Of a DNA stretch of 64,000 nt, positions 51,621-58,876 are shown piece by piece. The stretch spans positions 36,764-100,763 of the forward strand of contig JBGSKC010000054.1 in NCBI GenBank assembly GCA_041741415.1, given 5' to 3'. The position numbers and the translations under genes are program-made. This stretch comes from JANQTF01 sp041741415 (GTDB lineage Bacteria; Bacteroidota; Bacteroidia; J057). How positions within the stretch are numbered: position 1 is the stretch's first letter; the number at the start of each line of letters is the position of its first letter. The notes under the pieces are model-generated. The model searched no databases and was not told the DNA's origin. It saw only the letters and a program-made list of their open reading frames with translations.

Positions 51621-52979
51621 ATGATGCCAGTAAGAGTGCTGCAATTTGGAACCGGGGCCTTGCTTCGGGGGCTGGTGGACGCCGTGATGGAAGAGGCAGG
51701 CTGCGGGGTCGTGGCGGTGGGGTCAACAGGCTCGGGGCGTGACCAGTTGCTGGCCGGGCAGGGCGGCGGGTTTACCCTTTGTATTCAGGGCATGGAAGAT
51801 GGCCAGCCAATCCGGCGGTTTCAGCAGATTCGTTCCATCGCAACCTCCCTCTCAGGCAGTAACCAATGGGAGCAGGTGCTTGCTTTAGGCCGGACCCCGT
51901 TCCCGGATATCATCGTCTCCAACACAACCGAAGTAGGCCTTCGCTATGAGCCCGACTCCGTATTCGCCCACCCGCCTGCCACTTTTCCTGCCAAGCTCTG
52001 TGCCCTGCTCTTCGAGCGTTTTCAGCACCTGCCGCAGCACCCCTTCGTGATTCTTCCCACCGAACTGCTCGAAGACAACGGCCCCCTGCTCAGAGACCTC
52101 GTGCTGCGCCATGCCAGCGATCACCAGCTCGGAGAAGCGTTTGAAAGCTGGGTGAGCCGGCAAAATGTCTTTTGCTCCACCCTCGTCGATCGCATCGTGA
52201 CAGGTCTGCCCGATCCGGCCACCCACGAGACGATTACCCGGGAGCTTGGCTATCCCGATCAGCTGCTGACAGTAACGGAGCCCTATTTGTTGTGGGCCAT
52301 TGAGGGGAACAGCGAATTGCTCAGCCGCCTGCCGTTTGCCAGCAGTGAGGAACCCGTGATCCTGTGTTCAGACATCCGGCCATACCGCGAGCGGAAACTC
52401 CGGCTGCTCAACGGCACCCATACCATGATGGTGCCTGTGGGGATGCTGGCCGGAATGGAAACGGTGGGTGAATGCATGGAGGATGCTTTGCTGGGCGCTT
52501 TTGTGCAGGAGCTCATGAAAAAGGAAATCGTGCCCAGCCTTCCGGCAGACATTCCCGGCACAGCCGAATTCGCCGGGCAGGTGCTCGACCGTTTTCGGAA
52601 TCCCTTCCTTCGTCATCAGCTCAGGGACATTTCCCTGCAACAAACCACCAAGATGAAGGCCCGCAACCTGCCGAGCATGTTTCGGTTAGCTGATCTTCAC
52701 GGAGAACAGCCGCGGCTCATGTGCCTGGGCCTGGCTGCCATGCTGCACCTCACCCGTCAACCTGCCAGGCTCGCGGCAGATGAGCATGCCGAAAAATGGA
52801 AAATGCTGTGGCAGGGCGAAGGCAGCGGGGAGCAGCAAGTGAAGATGGCCTTGCAGGATCATCGCCTCTGGGGGCAGGACCTGACCAGGGAAACGGACCT
52901 GGCGGAAGCTGTGCAGCATTGGTACAAAAAAATAGAAGAAAATGGAATCCGGGCGGCGATTCAGGCTGCGATGGCATAA
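51621..52979 (+). CDS. uxaB: tagaturonate reductase (altronate oxidoreductase)
   Basis: 452 residues of the mannitol dehydrogenase family. The N-terminal Rossmann part starts VRVLQFGTGALLRGLVDAVM, followed by GRTPFPDIIVSNTTEVGL and PFVILPTELLEDNG. VFCSTLVDRIVTG and LRLLNGTHTMMVPVG, plus a C-terminal helical domain with RNPFLRHQLRDISLQQTTKMKARNLPS, are specific for UxaB and relatives. It reduces tagaturonate to altronate with NADH in galacturonate breakdown. No uxaA, uxaC or pectinase gene is in the window, so the pathway genes are scattered. Cytoplasmic. Confidence 0.9.
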   Translation: MMPVRVLQFGTGALLRGLVDAVMEEAGCGVVAVGSTGSGRDQLLAGQGGGFTLCIQGMEDGQPIRRFQQIRSIATSLSGSNQWEQVLALGRTPFPDIIVSNTTEVGLRYEPDSVFAHPPATFPAKLCALLFERFQHLPQHPFVILPTELLEDNGPLLRDLVLRHASDHQLGEAFESWVSRQNVFCSTLVDRIVTGLPDPATHETITRELGYPDQLLTVTEPYLLWAIEGNSELLSRLPFASSEEPVILCSDIRPYRERKLRLLNGTHTMMVPVGMLAGMETVGECMEDALLGAFVQELMKKEIVPSLPADIPGTAEFAGQVLDRFRNPFLRHQLRDISLQQTTKMKARNLPSMFRLADLHGEQPRLMCLGLAAMLHLTRQPARLAADEHAEKWKMLWQGEGSGEQQVKMALQDHRLWGQDLTRETDLAEAVQHWYKKIEENGIRAAIQAAMA

Positions 52980-53011
52980 CCCCGGGGCAAGACTTCCGTA
53001 GAACAACCAAC

Positions 53012-53067
53012 TTTTCAAACAATTTTACAAAACGTTTGAAAAATTAACAACTCCTCCATTATCTTTG
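53012..53067 (+). promoter_or_regulatory. promoter and putative operator of the TetR gene at 53.1 kb
   Basis: TTTG at 53035-53038, a 21-bp spacer and TATCTTTG at 53060-53067 just before the ATG. An inverted repeat, TTTTCAAAC (53012-53020) and GTTTGAAAA (53034-53042), overlaps the -33 box, the usual place for an autoregulating TetR repressor. Confidence 0.6.
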
Positions 53068-53070
53068 GGC

Positions 53071-53688
53071 ATGAATTCCGGAACCGCCAAGCAGGACAAG
53101 CGAAATGCAATTTTGCAGGCAGCTTCGGCATGTTTTGGCAAATATGGCTACGCCAAGACCACCCTCGACGACATCGGGCAGGCTGCCCGGTTGAACAAGG
53201 CATCCTTGTACTACTATTTCAGGAACAAGGAGGCGATGTTCATGGAAGTGGTGCTTGGGGAGGCAGAAGAGTTTTTCTCGGCGCTGAGCAGCAAGGTGGC
53301 CGGGCTTGATTCGCCTGAGGCCCGGATTCAGTGCTACCTGGTGGAGCGGCTGCGCTACTACCGTCAGGTGCTGAATTTGCACCAGCTCTCGATGGAAGAC
53401 CTCCGGACGCTTGAGCCCGTGTTCAATGAATTGTACCGTGGCGTCTGGAAGCGGGAGCTCGACTTTCTGGCGGGGCTGATCCGGCAGGGAGCGGAATCCG
53501 GCCATGTTTTCACCACCGACCCGGAAGGGATCGCCGAAATACTCCTGCGCACTGCCGATGCCGTCAAGCATGATGCCTTCGCCGCTGCCAGCATCCAGGC
53601 ACTGGATGCAGTCGATTATAGCTCAATAGAGCAAAAAATTTCCCACCTGAGTACCCTCGTTCTTCGTGGCATTCGTGCACCGGGCTAA
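53071..53688 (+). CDS. TetR/AcrR family transcriptional regulator
   Basis: 205 residues from MNSGTAKQDKRNAILQAASACFGKYGYAKTTLDDIGQAARLNKASLYYYFRNKEAMFMEVVLGEAE, a classic TetR HTH (about 10-57) with the recognition helix around KASLYYYF. The C-terminal ligand domain is helical and unassigned. It probably controls its own promoter (inverted repeat upstream) and perhaps the SDR and aldehyde dehydrogenase genes that follow on the same strand at 123 and 162 bp gaps. A TTG 6 bp earlier is in frame but overlaps the -7 box. Confidence 0.92.
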   Translation: MNSGTAKQDKRNAILQAASACFGKYGYAKTTLDDIGQAARLNKASLYYYFRNKEAMFMEVVLGEAEEFFSALSSKVAGLDSPEARIQCYLVERLRYYRQVLNLHQLSMEDLRTLEPVFNELYRGVWKRELDFLAGLIRQGAESGHVFTTDPEGIAEILLRTADAVKHDAFAAASIQALDAVDYSSIEQKISHLSTLVLRGIRAPG

Positions 53689-53811
53689 CCCTTCGGGCCC
53701 GCTCCACCCTGATTCAGGTTCCATCAGGCATCGCTGGAAAAACCTCCCGGCGACCCTGCTTTTCATGCCCAATTGTTTCCTTCATTTTCCTTCCTCCTAA
53801 CTCTTTTTTCC

Positions 53812-54594
53812 ATGAACAAAGCTATTCTCATCACAGGTGCCACCAGCGGCATCGGGCTGGAATTTGCCCGCCTGTCCGCCCGCCAGGGCAAGACCCTCGT
53901 CCTCGTTGGCCGCAGTGCCCCTAAGCTGGAGGAGGTGCGCAAGGAGCTGGCCTCCCAAACGGCAGTTCACATCGTGAAGGCAGACCTCGGCCATGCCGAC
54001 AGCGCCGAAACTGTGCTGGCAGCGACCCAGGCGTTGGGTTTGCAGATTGACGAACTCATCAACAATGCTGGCTTTGGCGACCATGCTCCTTTTGTGGAAA
54101 GCGACCTGGCCAAACTCAACGAGATGATGCAGGTAAATATCGTGACCCTCGTGCGGCTCACCCATCATTTTCTCCCCGGTATGGTGGCCCGCAAATATGG
54201 CCGGATCATGAACGTGGCCTCCACCGCTTCCTTTTTACCAGGACCGCTGATGACTGTTTACTATGCCACCAAGGCCTTTGTGCTGTCGTTTTCGGAAGGG
54301 TTGGCAGAAGAACTGAGCGGCAGCGGTGTGACAGTGACAGCCCTTTGTCCCGGCCCGACAGCATCCAACTTCCAGGCCCTGGCAGCGATGGACGGCGTGA
54401 AGCTGGTGGAAAATCCCAACAACCTGCCAACCTCAGCTTCGGTGGCAGCCTATGGCCTGAAGCACATGGAGCGGGGCACCCGGGTGGCTGTTCCAGGCCT
54501 GATGAATGTCATGACGGCCCTTACGCCGCGATTTTTGCCGCGTGCCTGGGTCACCAAAATGGTGATGACGATGCAAAGCAAATCCAGCAACTGA
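53812..54594 (+). CDS. short-chain dehydrogenase/reductase (DltE/YqjQ-like)
   Basis: 260 residues. The NAD(P) motif TGATSGIG is at about 8-15, NNAG near 80 and the catalytic YxxxK in YYATKAF near 150, with the preceding Ser in MNVASTASFLPG. Substrate specificity cannot be told; the C-terminus (PGLMNVMTALTPRFLPRAWVTKMVMTMQSK) is amphipathic, as in SDRs that work on lipids or at membranes. It follows the TetR gene and precedes an aldehyde dehydrogenase, suggesting a lipid-aldehyde or alcohol pathway (inference). Confidence 0.9.
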   Translation: MNKAILITGATSGIGLEFARLSARQGKTLVLVGRSAPKLEEVRKELASQTAVHIVKADLGHADSAETVLAATQALGLQIDELINNAGFGDHAPFVESDLAKLNEMMQVNIVTLVRLTHHFLPGMVARKYGRIMNVASTASFLPGPLMTVYYATKAFVLSFSEGLAEELSGSGVTVTALCPGPTASNFQALAAMDGVKLVENPNNLPTSASVAAYGLKHMERGTRVAVPGLMNVMTALTPRFLPRAWVTKMVMTMQSKSSN

Positions 54595-54756
54595 TCCGGC
54601 AACTGATCAGGCACGGGTTCGCAGTTCAAAAAGTTGGAACAAGCTGACGTGCGGTTAAATGCTGGTTTTTTCCGGCAAAATCTGCGTACCTTATTTCCTG
54701 CTTTCCCCAGACCAGTCTTCCGGAAAAACTCCTCCGGCAGGCGCAATGTATTCACC

Positions 54757-56157
54757 ATGGTTCCCCTCGCAGAAGTACATCCCGACCTCGTCGTTGAACA
54801 AGTGGCACGCCACCGGACTTTTTTCAACAGCGGGGCCACCCGCACGGTGGAGGCCCGCCAACAGATGCTGCGCCAGTTGAAAAAAGCTTTGGAAGCCTCT
54901 CAGGATGCCATCCTTGACGGCATTCACCAGGACTTCCGAAAGCCCCGGTACGAAAGCTTTTTTGAGGTCAGCACGGTGATGGACGAGATCGACCTGGCCA
55001 TCAGGATGTTGCCCACCTGGGTGCGGTCCCGGCCTGTGAGCATGGGCCTGATGTACAAACCAGCTTCTGCCAGCCGGGTGCCGGAGCCTTTCGGCGTTGC
55101 CCTGGTCATTTCACCGTGGAACTACCCCGTAAACCTGTCGCTCATTCCACTTGTCAATGCAGTGGCGGCAGGCAACACGGTCATTCTCAAACCCTCCGAA
55201 TTTTCGCCCAACACCAACCGCGTGCTGAGCGGGATGTTTGCCAAATACCTCTCATCCGACTGGGTGAGTATCCTCGAAGGTGGCCCCGAATTGAGCCAAA
55301 CCCTCATAGAATACCCCGTTGACTACGTCTTTTTTACCGGAAGTCCACGAGTCGGAAAAATGGTGATGGCATCTGCTGCTAAAAACCTCGTGCCGGTTAC
55401 GCTGGAGCTGGGTGGCAAGTCCCCCGTTATTCTTGATGAAAAAGTGTCGGTGGAGGCAGCCGCCCAGCGCATCATGTGGGGGAAAACCTTCAACGGAGGG
55501 CAAACCTGTATCGCTGGCGATTACCTGCTGCTGCCACATAACCGGAAGGAAGAATTTATCCAGGCAGCGAAAAAAGTCGTTCACGACATGCTGGGCAGTC
55601 AGCCACAACAAAGTCCTGATTTTTCGAGAATCATTACCCACAAACACTGGGAGCGGCTCAGCAAATTGATCACCGGCAAAGTGGTCGTTGGCGGACAAAC
55701 AGAGGAAGCCGATTTGTACATCGCCCCAACGGTGATCGACGTGGAGGACCCTGCCACCCACCCGGCCATGCAGGAGGAAATTTTTGGCCCTATCCTGCCA
55801 GTGATCGGCTATCACACCATCGATGAGGCCATTGCCTTTATCAATGCCAGACCCAAGCCGCTCGCCCTGTATCTGTTTTCCAACTCCCGCAGCATCCAGC
55901 AGCGCTTTGAACAGGAAACCAGTTCTGGTGCCATGACCGTCAACGACCTCATTATGCAGGCGGCCCTCTCCGACCTTCCTTTCGGCGGCGTTGGTAACAG
56001 CGGCATGGGAAGCTACCATGGCGAACGAGGCTTCGAAACTTTTTCTCACTTCAAAAGCGTCCTGAAGCGGAGTTTGCTCTTCGACATTCCTTTCCGCTAC
56101 CCGCCCTACAAAGTCTCCGTTTCCCTTACCAAATCTCTCATGAAATGGTTTGGCTGA
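54757..56157 (+). CDS. aldehyde dehydrogenase (class 3-like)
   Basis: 466 residues, the short ALDH form of fatty-aldehyde dehydrogenases. FGVALVISPWNYPVNLSLIPLVNAVAAGNTVILKPSE (112-148) binds NAD, FTGSPRVGK (193-201) is the Rossmann loop, the catalytic residues are E217 (LELGGKSP) and C251 (NGGQTCIAGDY). The C-terminus (YHGERGFETFSHFKSVLKRSLLFDIPFRYPPY) resembles class 3 enzymes such as AlkH. It oxidises medium- or long-chain aldehydes to acids. The ATG giving MVPLAEVHPD is chosen; the open frame before it has no similarity to the family. Confidence 0.92.
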   Translation: MVPLAEVHPDLVVEQVARHRTFFNSGATRTVEARQQMLRQLKKALEASQDAILDGIHQDFRKPRYESFFEVSTVMDEIDLAIRMLPTWVRSRPVSMGLMYKPASASRVPEPFGVALVISPWNYPVNLSLIPLVNAVAAGNTVILKPSEFSPNTNRVLSGMFAKYLSSDWVSILEGGPELSQTLIEYPVDYVFFTGSPRVGKMVMASAAKNLVPVTLELGGKSPVILDEKVSVEAAAQRIMWGKTFNGGQTCIAGDYLLLPHNRKEEFIQAAKKVVHDMLGSQPQQSPDFSRIITHKHWERLSKLITGKVVVGGQTEEADLYIAPTVIDVEDPATHPAMQEEIFGPILPVIGYHTIDEAIAFINARPKPLALYLFSNSRSIQQRFEQETSSGAMTVNDLIMQAALSDLPFGGVGNSGMGSYHGERGFETFSHFKSVLKRSLLFDIPFRYPPYKVSVSLTKSLMKWFG

Positions 56158-56249
56158 TCCAATAGCGCCCCGGGAGTCGGCGGCCAATTAAGCAAACAGG
56201 CCATTTCCTGCGTAGGAAATGGCCTGTAGTGTTACAAAAATCTGTCTGC

Positions 56250-57152
56250 TCAGGCTGTTGCAGCAGTCGACTGGTACACAGCAGCAAAGGTGTGGGCAAA
56301 GGTTTCGAGCGTTGTCGGGGTGGAATTGACTTCACTGCGTTGCAATGCCCCGCCGAGTTTTCCCTCGTTGGCCGACTGGCAGAATTCGATGTACAGATCC
56401 GCGAGGTCTTTGGTGAGGCCATTGCCCATCATCGCCTGATGCACCTGCTCGTAGGGGAAGGAAATCCAGGGCAGGCCCGGCTTGCCAATGGCGTCGCCGA
56501 TGATTGTCGCGGCTTCAGCGAAGGTATAATCCCGTGGCCCGGCCACGTCGAGCACCGACTTGCCGGTGAAGTCAAGGGCGAGCAGTTTTTCCGTTGCCTT
56601 CGCGGCGATGTCCTGGGTATGGACCATGGCCATGGGCAGATCCGCCTTCATGGGGAAGCCGGCCAGGCCGTTCAGCACATTGACAAGGCCCACCGATCCG
56701 AGGAAATTCTCCATGAAAAAGCCTGCGCGGAGGTACAAAGCGTTCAGGCCTTGGATGTGATTGAGCTTCTGCTCCAGGTAATAAAGCCCCTGCACGACCC
56801 CGTTTCCTTCCGGGAGGTGGGCTCCGATGCTGCTGAGCACCACCACGTGTTTCAGGCCGGTAGTCTGGATGGCTTCTGCGAATGCGTCGGCGACCCTGTG
56901 CTGGTAGGCGCGGAAATCCGGGCTGGCGAAATTGGGTGGAATGAGGGCATAGAGGGCTTTGGCTCCGGCGAAGGTGCGGGAAAGGAAGGCGACATCTTCG
57001 AGGTCGCCGATGGCGGCTGTGGCACCTTTGGCCACGAGCGGCGCGAGCTTGTCGGCATGGCGGCCAACCACAGTGACAGATTTGCCTGCGGAGAGCAGGG
57101 CTTCAGCGATGCGAAATCCGGTGTTGCCGGAGGCTCCAGTGATGACGTACAT
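56250..57152 (-). CDS. NmrA-like NAD(P)-binding oxidoreductase
   Basis: 300 residues from MYVITGASGNTG, giving the usual N-terminus (GASGNTGFRIAEALLSAGKSVTVVGRHADKL). The NmrA/atypical SDR pattern (LSSIGAHLPEGNGVVQGLYYLEQKLNHIQGLNALYLRAGFFMENFLG) is like NAD(P)H:quinone or azo reductases and NADPH sensors of the YwnB/QorB type. An operator shared with the DsbA-like and TetR genes lies 19-36 bp upstream of the ATG, so it should be controlled by that TetR. Cytoplasmic. Confidence 0.9.
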   Translation of the reverse strand: MYVITGASGNTGFRIAEALLSAGKSVTVVGRHADKLAPLVAKGATAAIGDLEDVAFLSRTFAGAKALYALIPPNFASPDFRAYQHRVADAFAEAIQTTGLKHVVVLSSIGAHLPEGNGVVQGLYYLEQKLNHIQGLNALYLRAGFFMENFLGSVGLVNVLNGLAGFPMKADLPMAMVHTQDIAAKATEKLLALDFTGKSVLDVAGPRDYTFAEAATIIGDAIGKPGLPWISFPYEQVHQAMMGNGLTKDLADLYIEFCQSANEGKLGGALQRSEVNSTPTTLETFAHTFAAVYQSTAATA

Positions 57153-57170
57153 ATAGTGAAACAATTAGAT

Positions 57171-57188
57171 ACATACTGGTTGGTATGT
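57171..57188 (-). promoter_or_regulatory. TetR operator before the NmrA-like gene
   Basis: ACATACTGGTTGGTATGT: half-sites ACATACT/GGTATGT around GGTT, one mismatch to the operator at the TetR gene itself (58523-58540). Confidence 0.8.
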
Positions 57189-57230
57189 AGGTGAGTGAAA
57201 AAAAACGGGCCGAAGCCCGGGAGAGGCAAA

Positions 57231-57884
57231 TCAGGATGCTGTTGGGGCTGTGATGGGGTCGAGCATCGCTTTGATGCTGTCGAAGCTGCGGTAGCCGTAG
57301 GCAAGCTGGCTAAGGGCCTGGTTGTGGTAGAGCAGCAGCGAAGGAAAGCCCCTCACGCCGAGTTGGGCGGCTTGCTGGAACTCTTCCTGGGTGCGGTCGA
57401 TGGATTCGGGATGATTCCAGAGTCCGAGGAACTCCTCCGTTCCCAGACCAGCTTCAATAGCGAGATCCAGGTAGGATTCAGGCAGATTGGCGTCTTTGCC
57501 CTGCGAAAAGATGCGCTGCTGGATGGCAGAGGCGAAGTACACCTGTTTGTCTGGCTGGCTTTCTTTCAGAATGGTGAGGGCGCGGGACGGCGGTTCGGAG
57601 TTGCTGATGGTGCTGCCTTCGGTAAGGCGTTGCTTGTAATCCTCCCCAACGATGACGCCGGTAGTAGCTTCCAGGCGGGGGATGGCAGAGAGAATGTAGT
57701 CTTTCATGTCTCCCATCGGCCCCACGCGGCTGCCGGTGACCATGCCGCCGCTCCACACTTCAAACTGAAACCGGTCGGCAAACTCCTCGTGCAGCTTCCT
57801 GACCACCGGGCTAAAGCCATAGCACCAGCCGCAGAGCGGGTCGAAGATATACAGGATGACGGGTTTGGTAGCTGAAGAAGTCAT
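57231..57884 (-). CDS. DsbA/FrnE-family thioredoxin-fold protein
   Basis: 217 residues. The CxxC site is C18-G-W-C21 in LYIFDPLCGWCYGFSPVV, and the helical insert (RVGPMGDMKDYILSAIPRLEATTGVIVGEDYKQ) and VRGFPSLLLYHNQ (cis-Pro loop) are typical of the cytoplasmic FrnE-like DsbA group. No signal peptide. It probably takes part in thiol redox or detoxification, fitting its regulation together with a NAD(P)H reductase by the adjacent TetR; the operator ends 6 bp before its ATG. Unlike classic DsbA it is not expected in the periplasm. Confidence 0.9.
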   Translation of the reverse strand: MTSSATKPVILYIFDPLCGWCYGFSPVVRKLHEEFADRFQFEVWSGGMVTGSRVGPMGDMKDYILSAIPRLEATTGVIVGEDYKQRLTEGSTISNSEPPSRALTILKESQPDKQVYFASAIQQRIFSQGKDANLPESYLDLAIEAGLGTEEFLGLWNHPESIDRTQEEFQQAAQLGVRGFPSLLLYHNQALSQLAYGYRSFDSIKAMLDPITAPTAS

Positions 57885-57889
57885 AGGGT

Positions 57890-57907
57890 ACCGACTGGTT
57901 GGTATGT
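57890..57907 (-). promoter_or_regulatory. TetR operator before the DsbA-like gene
   Basis: ACCGACTGGTTGGTATGT: the right half-site is perfect, the left half is degenerate at two positions compared with 57171-57188. Confidence 0.7.
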
Positions 57908-57926
57908 AGGCGAATAGAAAAATAAA

Positions 57927-58511
57927 TCAGGTGCGGAGTGAATCCAGGTACTGGCTGAGCTGGAGGTAAGTTTGGTGCATCACACCAGGGTCCTGAAGAC
58001 TTTTGGCGAGGCCAAAGGCGCCCTCAACAGTGGAAAGGATCATCCAGGCGGCTGCTTCGGCGTCGGTTTCAGGTTGGATGAGGCCCCGCGAAATTCCCAG
58101 TTGAAGACCTGCGGCGAGGTTGCGGTGCATGCCATTGAGGATGCGGGAAAGCCGGAGGCGAAACCCTTCATCCAGCGGCGACATTTCCAGCATCAGGTTG
58201 TTGAGCGGGCAACCAAGCTGGATGTCGTCGGGGTTGGCGGGATGCAGGAGAAAATGGAGCCTGTCGAGAATGAGGTCAATGGGATTGCCCTGCGATTCCA
58301 GGAGGTGAGCGTAGAGGCCCAGGTAATTGGGCGAAATGAGCTCTTCGACGACGGCGTACCCGAGGTCTTTCTTGGAGGGGAAGTAATGGTAAAGAGCGCC
58401 CTTGGTAACACCCAGCTCAGCAATGACCTTGTCGGGGCGCACACCCTGGAAGCCGTGCTTTCGCATGGCCTGGTAATTCGCCTGAAGGATCATGGACCTG
58501 GTATCGTTCAT
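57927..58511 (-). CDS. TetR/AcrR family repressor of the redox gene set
   Basis: 194 residues from the ATG of MNDTRSMILQANYQAMRKHGFQGVRPDKVIAELGVTKGALYHYFPSKKDLGYAVVEELI (HTH about 5-52). The C-terminal domain has PANPDDIQLGCPLNNLMLEMSPLDEGFRLRL, which resembles the TetR_C (YcdC/LmrA-like) ligand domain; the C in LGCPL is a possible thiol sensor, as in NemR-type repressors (inference). Its own promoter overlaps a perfect operator, and two further operators stand before the DsbA-like and NmrA-like genes. The ATG lies at the expected transcript start, so the mRNA may be leaderless; an ATG 15 bp upstream lies within the -7 region. Confidence 0.92.
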   Translation of the reverse strand: MNDTRSMILQANYQAMRKHGFQGVRPDKVIAELGVTKGALYHYFPSKKDLGYAVVEELISPNYLGLYAHLLESQGNPIDLILDRLHFLLHPANPDDIQLGCPLNNLMLEMSPLDEGFRLRLSRILNGMHRNLAAGLQLGISRGLIQPETDAEAAAWMILSTVEGAFGLAKSLQDPGVMHQTYLQLSQYLDSLRT

Positions 58512-58515
58512 GGCA

Positions 58516-58545
58516 CAAATATACATACCGGTTGGTATGTTGCAA
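58516..58545 (-). promoter_or_regulatory. promoter and perfect operator of the TetR gene
   Basis: On the minus strand: TTG (58545-58543), a 19-bp spacer and TATATTTG (58523-58516). The operator ACATACCGGTTGGTATGT (58523-58540) fills the spacer, ideal for autorepression. Confidence 0.8.
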
Positions 58546-58876
58546 GAAGAAAGGAGATTTTTTTTTAGGCAAGGTATGAGGGTGATACTTGTGGCTTGGG
58601 TGTGGAGAGAGAAAACAGGATGAATTTTCGATGTTTTTCACATCGTCGTTAGTTTGTCAGGCTAAATTAAATTATTCGCCTGTTGAGTCTTCACGGGATA
58701 TTTTTCATATCATTGCCACATCCGGAATATTACCTAAATGCAGATCTTTGCTGGTTAATACTACCCTTTCCCCACCCCAGAAAGGGTGTTAATGGTTGAT
58801 TGGCAATAGATCCAATGAAAAAGCGAAGGTATTCAACCTGCGGCAGCATCTGATGTTGCGCACAGACAACCATTTT
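58546..58876. other. spacer before the giant adhesin gene
   Basis: It must hold the adhesin promoter. Two near-consensus -7 boxes occur: TTAGTTTG at 58649-58656 and GATCTTTG at 58743-58750. No repeat or RNA gene was recognised. Confidence 0.4.
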
